A stretch of 64,000 bases of DNA, from the NCBI RefSeq assembly GCF_050947875.1, contig NC_134570.1:100916122-100980121 (forward strand), read 5' to 3'. The position numbers and the translations under genes are program-made. This DNA comes from Dermacentor variabilis. Taxonomy: Eukaryota > Arthropoda > Arachnida > Ixodida > Ixodidae. Under the pieces are notes generated by a model. That model searched no databases, was not told where the DNA came from, and saw only the letters and a program-made list of their open reading frames with translations. Of this stretch, positions 56,200 to 64,000 are shown piece by piece (position 1 is the stretch's first letter; the number at the start of each line of letters is the position of its first letter).

Positions 56200-56830
56200 A
56201 TATCTTTTACACAGAAGTCTTACCCCATACGAGGCAAAAGTAGTTTAAGTGGCTCATAAAAAAGGAATTGCATACTAACTGTTTAATCGAATGACGGAGA
56301 AAATTCAGTAAATAAATCAGACCAGCGATATGAGAAAGTCTGCCTGCAAGGAAATTTGTATGATTATTCCCGGTCATGTGTTGGTCATTTAGAGATTCAG
56401 GGACTGCAATTTTTGAGCGAAGTATCCTAAGGTCTTCTTTGAGAGTGCCTCGCATATTTTCAGTTCGGAACAGCAAACCTTTTGTTTTATAGGAGTTCAT
56501 ACTTCGCCTATTACCGACTGACCACTTGTATAATCTTTCCAAAATGATATTAGCATTTGAGACTAAATAAACAACATTATTATATGAAACAAATAACGCG
56601 ATGTCATCAGCATATATTATTTAAAGTTATTCTCGGTCAATGTTAGCTCAATCAATAACGTAAATATTAAACATAAGGGGCCCTAAATGCTGCCCTGGTA
56701 AAACAAGGATGATTATTGAACGAGTTTTAGACGTTTTATTGTTTATTTTTACATACCGTTTTATGTGATCTACGTAGGATTTACCCACACCAAGGGCAAT
56801 ATCCCGAATTCCGTAATAATTCATTTAAGG
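56200..56830 (-). mobile_element. CR1/L2-like LINE fragment, middle to late RT
   Basis: On the minus strand: YADDIALFVSYNNVVYLV (about 56615-56560), LERLYKWSVGNRRSMNSYKTK (about 56545-56480), SRKRG-like residues and LAGRLSHIAGLIYLLNFLR, then FMSHLNYFCLVWGKTS (about 56260-56210). It repeats RT motifs already present in the neighbour at 54030-55900, so it is a second element, not an upstream piece of the same one. Stops abruptly at the WGKTS position, so it is 3'-truncated. Confidence 0.7.
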
Positions 56831-57136
56831 TCGCCTAAAGTTCGTTTGAAATAAAAATTATTGAGTGTGAACAACGGAAGTGGAACATGCGACGCACAAA
56901 TTGATGAAAACTGTTGAACCGGATCACGCTTTATGTAGTTCGCTCGAAATTCGGTAAGTAGCTACAAATACGAGATGACTATTTTTTGTTACTCTGCTTA
57001 GAATAACATTTTAGAGGCATTTTCTAGCTCTGTATATAAACCGCACCCAGTCTTGGATCGCTATCGTGAAATTTAGTAAAAGCCTCAAATGTAGGCTATG
57101 GATCCTGATGGAGCTGGGAAGGTCCACAGAGAACGT
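56831..57136 (+). repeat. Dispersed repeat family B, copy 1
   Basis: Aligns with 63692-64000 in the same orientation over about 300 bp. Shared blocks are CAACGGAAGTGG, TTGAACCGGAT, GAGCTACAAATAC or TAGCTACAAATAC, TTTTCTAGCTCT and TGTAGGCT...GATCCTGATGGA. No conserved ORF. The true right end is unknown because the second copy runs off the window. Confidence 0.75.
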
Positions 57137-57546
57137 TGTGAAGCATTGTTTCGTAAATTTATTTTTAGCAGCATTGAAATTCCCAGTGACCAGTAATAGG
57201 GCAGTATGAACATTGGCGTGCAAAGGTTTCATAAGTAGTGGGGCAGCATACTATCTTATTTTTGGCAGCCCTTCAATAAATCAACTGCCGGCCAAAATAA
57301 AAGTGGTATATGTTAGATGTGCGTCTACAACTGGCCATTACTCAAGTCTTTCTTTTTTCTTAAATAAATCAATAACTGAAGCATTTGGAAATATGTGCTG
57401 CAGGAAAATAAATCTTGAGCGAAAACACGCAATCAGAGGTCCGTAGAAAACAGGGAATATTCTTGCAATTTGGCATTCCATGAGCATTAATATAATATTG
57501 TTTCGTAAGCACTTTGTTAAATAGGACGAAGATGTTTCATTAAAGT
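57137..57546. other. No gene recognised
   Basis: No motif seen. May still belong to family B. Confidence 0.3.
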
Positions 57547-58140
57547 GTGCAGCGAAGAACTACTGGGCGAAACAGGCGCTTAACTCAACTTATCAGGCTG
57601 CCTAAAGTACTGCGCTATGCCTACAGAACAATCCTAAAATGCTTAAAACATTTTATGCGAAGAACTCTTGTGCAGCCGCTGAGGAACGCGATTAAGTTGA
57701 GGCAGGTGTTAAAGCCGGACTTGTCTTGTCTAAGAAGCTGTCCACCCATTACAAAAGGCTCGCGGGAAGGCATCTTCTTTATTTCTGTTTTTGGAGAACT
57801 AATTAGGCGCACTCGTTTTTCGCGAAGGCAGCGTAATGTGTGCCGCCAAAGTAGTGCCGAGATTTCGCCACTTTCTAGTCAAGTCCTTAGACAAAGTCCG
57901 TGTGCCTGTTGCTGAAAGAAGCTACCACTAAGATCCGCAAGAAATCAAGACTGGATAACGTACGCCCGTGTCTAGGACCTCAGTCGCGAGTACGTCGCTT
58001 CAATGCCGTGTCACGAGAAGTGCTTACGAATGACTCAGCTAGGAGCCAGCGACTTGTGTGGCATTTTTAAGGTGTCGTTGTTGGAACAACGAGCCCGGAG
58101 AACCAACACAGCGAGAAAGCATTCAGACTTCCTAGCGAGG
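57547..58140 (+). repeat. Dispersed repeat family A, copy 4 (long)
   Basis: Full-length partner of 52750-53335 (see that entry for shared blocks). About 4.8 kb downstream in the same orientation. No target-site duplication or terminal repeat was identified at either end. Confidence 0.75.
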
Positions 58141-61100
58141 TAAACTTCTGAATTAGCTTAGGGCGAAAACCAAAGTGTACGAACATCTCAAGGTTTTCTT
58201 AGTTGACTTGCTGCACTCAGCTGCACAGAGCAGTGTTATTTGGAGAAAATACGTTTTCGTCACACCGTCAGAAATCTGTTTCTCGGAAACTTAAATTTCG
58301 CGTAGATTCGCCAGCAAAAATTGGACCCATTGCCAAGTACACTTTACGAAATTATGGCGCGAGCTACCATTGCGGGTGCACCCGTTTCGAAGGTTTGGCA
58401 GGCGCGGGCCGTTTTACTGCGTTTCGCAGAAGTGTTGCCTGGATGATGAAAGCGTTTTTTCGCATCGTATAAATGTAAATTGTATTCACCCATAAAATTT
58501 CCTGGTCAGAATGATAGTTGGCGCGTGAATCGTCCGAAGCATTTATATACATTAACACATACATCGTGTAAAACCCCACTTCGACCGCTAGGGCAAGCAC
58601 GAACCTCTTTTATATTATTTCCGAAACAGCGCGTGTCCAGAACAAGCACTGAACTTTCAAGAAACACTTTTCCCCATAACAACCGTCTCTTATACGAGAA
58701 GACGCGGCGAAGTTACCACTACAGGATAGTGCTCCCCTGGGTATCTTTGACAGTCGAATGTTCCGCCGGCATCAAGCGCGCTGCGACAGCGAGGAACACG
58801 GAGCCGCGGCATAATGGCCGAACCGCTGCTGGGTGACGTCAGCAGAATTCGCCTCGGGTGGGGCTGCTTTGTGCTCGCTGCAGCCTCCGAGGTACGGTTT
58901 AGCGCGCGCTCTTACAGTCAAAATTCGTATTCCACAGTTGCGCGGGTAATAATCTTTCCCTCATCCAGAAGTTTATATGTCTTGTGAGGAGATTTCGCTT
59001 TAATTGTACCGTCACGATGAGCCCGCTGACCCAAAATGTTTAAAAATTAATTAATTGAATTTTGGTAATTAGCTACTATTTACCACGTACCACTCGTCAT
59101 CCCGCGGTCAGCACCGCTGACGCCGTGTCTGCGAACGAGCCGTCCTTTCGTTTCACGATGGCTATTTTTAAATATTATATGAAATGCTTTTGATGAAGGG
59201 CTTCATATTTTTATTATATAGGAAGTTTTCATTTTGCCACCAATCGCCATAGAAATATTGGGTATGGAATGAAACAGTGATCCAAGAATTCAGAAACGGT
59301 CGATAATTAAAAACTTCAATATATATTAGTCTCCCAAAGCAATATAGCAACCTGAATGCTTCAGTCGTCAAATAAATGTGTGACTATATAGGAGAGGAAA
59401 TATGTGTGCGTGTGTGAAAGAGTAGCGATTTACTTACAGCTTTAGGAAACGTTCCCTTGATCACCAGAGTTTTGCGCCTAGCCAACAGTTTATTAAAAAG
59501 ACTCGCCGGCGAATGTCACTTGGAAAGCCGTAACGCCTATTGCGGAACTCACGGGACAAAGTTTAAGGAGGGAACTGGCGATTTGGCCGAAATAAGAGAC
59601 ACCGCACACGTTGCCGTAAGCTAATATTTTCGTAAAATCTTGATGCAATTTTTAAGTGATATGTGTCGCTACACATCGTGAAGTCACACTGCAGGATCAA
59701 AGAAACGTTGTTTACGCTGTCATCTGCTTGTGCCACACTTTCTCACTAGTCCTGCAATCGGGTAGTTGCCGAGGCTAGGGAGCCTCGGGAACAGCCGGCC
59801 CTTTTACCACGGCTGTCAATGGGCGCAATTTGTCCTTTCCATTTTCTTCCGTTTCCCACACTCACACATTGTGAAAAGGTTTTTCTCTATGACTAATGAG
59901 GCTACCACTGGTCTACCCCAGCCGCAGATACAACGCTGGATCACCTCCTGAAGACCTGTCTGGGCATTAACGAGGCACATATCCACTGCCTACGCGGCCT
60001 TGGCTTCCGCCCAGGTCCACCACCTGACCTAACGCGCAGGGCGCGCGGGCCTTTGCACCGGCTTTTCCTGGACCTCATGCAGGAAAAACACCTACATCTT
60101 TTCGGTTAAGTTATACCGTAGTGCATACTGGCGCCAATAACAAAAAAAAATATTGAAGAGGGTTGATTTCCTACGCCAACTCCATGCCTAGCAGTAATTA
60201 CGAAGAACCAATGAATTTTTCCACGCAGCCCAGTCGTCGGCTCACCGAATGCAAACAAAAGAATAGCGAGCGAGGCGCGGCGTCTCTGTGTTCGTTGCCA
60301 GCCTCGTTACATGGTAATTATGCCATTGCGTTGGGACCTGTGGAAACGAAAAATCAGCAGTGTGTCCATACGTTTGTCCCACTGCTCTGACGGAGACATG
60401 AAGAGTGCTTGAGTTGGAAAGCCTGGACAAAACGGCCTATGTTCACGCTTTTATTGATAGGCCAAACTGTGCTTAAAACAGCCGATTGTTTGAAGGCGAG
60501 TTCGTCGGCCGCGTAAGTTGCTCACGACGGATATGTTCAGTAGCTTTGGCCTTGCCGTACGTTTGCGTAGCATACACGCCTAGCCTTCAGCACGCACTCC
60601 ACGCAGCCTTTCAGTACAAAAAGCGGCAATGTACCAAGTGGGGACCAGCATTCGCCGTGATGTGTTGCCGGTCGATGCGCTCCCTCTCAGTGTCGGAAAT
60701 TCGACTTGGTGAAGCTATCACTTTTACGCAAGCACGATCCACGTAGGTATTTACCGTAGCGTTTGCTCTCGGTAGCGCTGGAGCTTTTCTTGCAAACTAG
60801 GCCCTTTAGGACAGCCAGGGGTTATCCAAAGGACGTCTAATGTCTTCATGACTCGTTGATATCTTGCACATCAAAAGCTTTCGTTCATGGATCGTACATT
60901 GTGCTTTGACTATATGAACACACCATGCCGTAAAAAAACACGCAGATTGTCTCAAAACATAACAATGAGGTCCTGGGAAAGCAAAAATCGCGCTGTTCTC
61001 TGTTCCAGCACTGTAGCCGGCCACTTGCTTTTTTCCCCATCATGTCTATGTTCGAGATCCCACGAGAGTGTTCCTGAATGGCGAAATATTCAACTGTTCA

Positions 61101-62279
61101 TTTTGAAAAGATTCAAATTGAAGTACTAAAGCCCAGAATTTGAGTTATGACCACATTTATTTTTGCAACATGATCATCTGTAGCAATTGTGCATAACCTC
61201 TGGACGCACATCTGGACACCGCACGTCAGAAGCCAAAACTCTCTTTTTCGGTTACGTAATTTTTTTTTCTCATATGAGAACGCTTTTTTTCCTGCATAAC
61301 CTATTAGTACACTGTTAAAATGTGCAATCTTTAACTTGCTGATATATTTGGACAGATTATATGAAAAAAGAAGCTTGAGCTCGCAATATATTTGGCTTCA
61401 CATCGCCGCGTATATCAAATCAGCACGCGCCTTGACCCAAGTGCCAGATAATGCACCGCGTGAACGCACCATAAAAATGCACCAATAGAAAGTGACTGCC
61501 AGCAAAGGTTGGGGTCAATAGTCAATGAACGGTGCCTTATTTCGCATTTCCCTACTCAATACCAAAAGTTGAGGGTTCGAACACCAATGTTGATGCCATT
61601 AAGTTTTGGTGTAGTCTTTATCAAATTTTTCCACCCATGAACCATCTGACGACTTTACCCTAATAAGAAAGATACCTCATTACTGTTGCAATTTATATCT
61701 TGACACACGCTTACATGTTAACAAAATATTACAAACAAGGTCACCAGTTATACTTACCTACACTCATGATAACTGCGGTATTTGTGTGCATCTGCAGATG
61801 TACCATTGAGGACAAATGAAATGAGAACAGTGGAGCGTGTGGCTGAAGCATAGCGGAAGGGACAGCGCATGTGGTAGGCCAGTCATTCTGCACATGTGTG
61901 CGCATGCGGTTCTTGGGCAGAAGGCAGGGCTTCTCGCTGTACTGCGGTTAATGTCACCCGCATTTTGTACGAAAGTTATTTTCTCATCTCTCTGTGGCAG
62001 TGCCGTTCCCACCTGGCAGAACACTGTTATGATGGCTTGCACCATCGTAGCATCTCTAGCATGATATATATGCCATGCCGTCAGTTTCCTAGCATCCACT
62101 GTTTTGCTTACGGCACCCGCCCCCCTTTAAAGCTGCCAGCGTCAAATCGTAATCTGATCTAAAGATGCATCGCACTGGAGGAGCAACAACAATGCTAGCC
62201 ACCTTAATGGTGATCACGCATAGGAATGGCACTGCAATGGCGTGGTCAGAATAGAAGCTGCAGGATAACGCTCTCTTGT
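58141..62279. other. No gene recognised; possible SINE-like segment near 61510-61610
   Basis: About 4 kb without a supportable gene. Around 61510-61610 the sequence AACGGTGCCTTATTTCGC followed by GAGGGTTCGAACACC has a B-box-like string and resembles a tick interspersed repeat, but no A box is clear. 59760-60150 ends in an A-rich run (60139-60150) after a GC-rich stretch and may be a retroelement 3' end. Neither is strong enough for its own entry. Confidence 0.25.
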
Positions 62280-62530
62280 GTCTCTGTCAAGTCCCTGCAT
62301 TTCTGAATTGCGCTTTACCATGGTCAATAAACCGTACCAACTAGCGCAAGAATTAGCCTTGTTGCTCTCTTGTCGAGCCCTTCGAGATATATTTTATCTT
62401 CGGCGTATCAACCTGGAACCCTACTCTTTCATTTTCTCAGTTAAGGTCCTAAGGAGAGGTCATTTCCGAACCAAATACTTATGTTCAAAAAAAAGTATGG
62501 AATGGCAATACCAGTTAGCCAATACCGCAT
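62280..62530 (+). pseudogene. Possible chemoreceptor-like fragment, copy 2
   Basis: An 84-codon open frame with YQLAQELALLLSCRALRD, IFYLRRINLEPYSFIFSVKVL similar to the minus-strand peptide at 42287-42511 (YFLLQNINLQ, FSVKML). Similarity is better at the protein than at the DNA level, which suggests a former coding family, but the set is only two short pieces and the family is not certain. Confidence 0.25.
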
Positions 62531-63691
62531 AGCATAGAGTGAAAATTGGGCCTGTTGATCCGCAACTCTATAGGTACAGCACGAGCAAGGTAAGGCGGAA
62601 TGAAGCTGAAAAATACAGGACATTTAAACGTTTTTCTTTCCTTGAAGTTTGTTAAAATCAGTGTTCTGAGTATCTATCTACTCCTGTCCTCTTGCCTTCC
62701 TCGCGCTGTGCTTATAGTTGCCGTACAACGTACATTTCACTTCCGCGCTAGAAGTGAATGTTATAACCGCGTATTCGAGAGAGAGAGAGAAAGAGAGAGC
62801 ATTGAGTGGCTTATGGCGAGCTTAACTTATCGAAAGGCTTGGAATGCTAGTCAGATGGTGAAGCATGAGAAAAAGGAAGAGCGAATCAAAAGCAAGTGAG
62901 AGCAAACAAACATAAAGTTACGTACACTAACATACAAATGCGAGAAATGCATGGTAAAAGTTTACCACCAGATACAATACTCCCTATTGCAAAAATTTAG
63001 CACAGATATATAGGTGTTTTAATTCCGCGATATACTGGCTGGCGCGCACAATCTGTTGCATGCGGCACGCTCCAAACGGAGCGCAGTGACGGATAGTCGC
63101 CGTAAAGAGTATATTTGATTTCTCAAGTACAAGAGAACGCGATTATACATCACTTCATTATATATTTTATTTCCTCTTAAACCTTAGGTGAGTACCAATT
63201 TATTTGACGATATTAAAGCGCGTTTGCGAGAGAGAGAGAACTGAATGACATCTGGAGAGATTAGCCTCGCCACAGGCTTCTCATGGCACTGTGAGTGAGC
63301 AGACAAAAGGTGCAACAGAGGGAGTGGGAAAGGAAAAACAGAAGAAGCACACAAGCACAAATTAACATTCACTGAGCACATGCACTTGAAATGCAAAATA
63401 ACATACGGAGTTTCATTACACCTCAACAACAAATCTTCTCACATAACGAGCTTTATAATAAAGGAGCTTGATCTTTTCAAAGTATGCCATAAGGAACTGG
63501 GGGAGATTAGCGCTGGTAGTAAAGTCGTAGTGTGGCCCTACGACACGACATGGCGACGAGCACGGCATGGTGGCGGCCTGTCACTCGATTATCTGAGATC
63601 AAACAGATCGATTTCTGGCGCAACATGCGGGAGGAATACCGCCCAACGAGGAGGACAGTGCAAATAAAAGGACTGCCGGACGAAGCACTTC
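62531..63691. other. No gene recognised; two GA-rich tracts
   Basis: GA simple sequence at 62778-62800 and 63226-63240. Flanks of the two tracts share some similarity (for example, AAGAGCGAATCAAAAGC against short AAAGGTGCAACAG-type strings), too weak to call a duplication. Confidence 0.35.
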
Positions 63692-64000
63692 ATGTCGCCT
63701 ATACCGTTCGGTCGGAACAAAAATAATTGAGTGTTGACAACGGAAGTGGTACATGCAACGCGCAAAGTAATGAAAACTTTTGAACCGGATTAAGCGTTAC
63801 GTAATTCGATAAAATTTTGGTAAGGAGCTACAAATACTAGATGACTTTTTTTGTTACTTTGCCTAGAATAAAATTTCTATGCAATTTTCTAGCTCTCTAT
63901 ATAAATCGCTCTCAGTCTTCTATCGCTAACGTGAAATTTAGCAAAAGCCTAAAATGTAGGCTCTTGATCCTGATGGAATGCGGAAAGTCTACGTAGAACG
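63692..64000 (+). repeat. Dispersed repeat family B, copy 2 (runs off the window)
   Basis: See 56831-57136. Directly upstream, the open frame 63532-63726 reads WRRARHGGG-type residues and YRPTRRTVQIKGLPDEA, which does not recur at copy 1 and is not recognised. Confidence 0.7.

Noticed and set aside
60480..60746. Coding region in the GC-rich piece at 60480-60746
   Set aside because: Both strands are open in short stretches. The minus-strand peptide has stops and no domain I recognise.
1..64000. Bacterial-type features, CRISPR arrays, operons
   Set aside because: No regularly spaced repeats with unique spacers, no gene clusters with short spacing, and the content is clearly eukaryotic repeats.

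Overview
The window reads as non-genic (intergenic or intronic) DNA of an ixodid (hard) tick. No intact host gene, rRNA, tRNA gene, CRISPR array or operon is visible. The long ORFs either belong to retrotransposons and DNA transposons or are not recognisable. The tick assignment rests on repeat families I recognise from hard-tick genomes: an RTE-type LINE with its characteristic 3' end, tRNA-derived SINEs (one resembling Ruka), R1/I-type LINEs and Penelope-like elements. It is recognition from memory, not a database result.

Layout. 1-6620: an RTE LINE on the minus strand, split by a nearly full-length R1/I-type LINE (433-4709, minus) with an intact zinc-knuckle ORF1 and a broken ORF2. 8195-9205: 5'-truncated CR1/L2-like LINE (plus). 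9382-9615: foldback. 11200-13458: Penelope-like element (RT plus GIY-YIG endonuclease) with inverted pseudo-LTRs and a 13-bp target-site duplication. 13536-13713 and 19612-19776: two tiny hairpin insertions, each with its own target-site duplication, whose tails resemble the Penelope-like 3' end. 18.7-24.7 kb: SINEs, a TTAA-flanked MITE (19973-20702) and LINE endonuclease scraps. 25.5-34.2 kb: dispersed repeat family A, a THAP-domain exon fossil (28577-28840), and SINE and LINE remnants. 36.3-38.8 kb: interrupted Tc1-like transposase, a foldback and an RT fragment. 42.5-46.3 kb: a plus-strand RTE 3' end carrying an internally deleted piggyBac-like transposon in its TTAA site, then a CR1/L2-like LINE (minus). 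51-58 kb: a SINE, two family A copies and two CR1/L2-like LINE fragments. 58-64 kb: mostly unrecognised sequence ending in a second copy of family B.

How the parts relate. This is a layered transposon graveyard in which nesting gives relative ages: the RTE copies at 1-6620 and at 42.6-44.5 kb are older than the R1/I-type and piggyBac-like insertions inside them. The most unusual signal is the set of foldback structures, especially the Penelope-derived series of one near-complete element and two hairpin-only insertions with 12-15 bp duplications. They look like short non-autonomous derivatives of Penelope-like elements. I did not find a clearly new multi-gene system.
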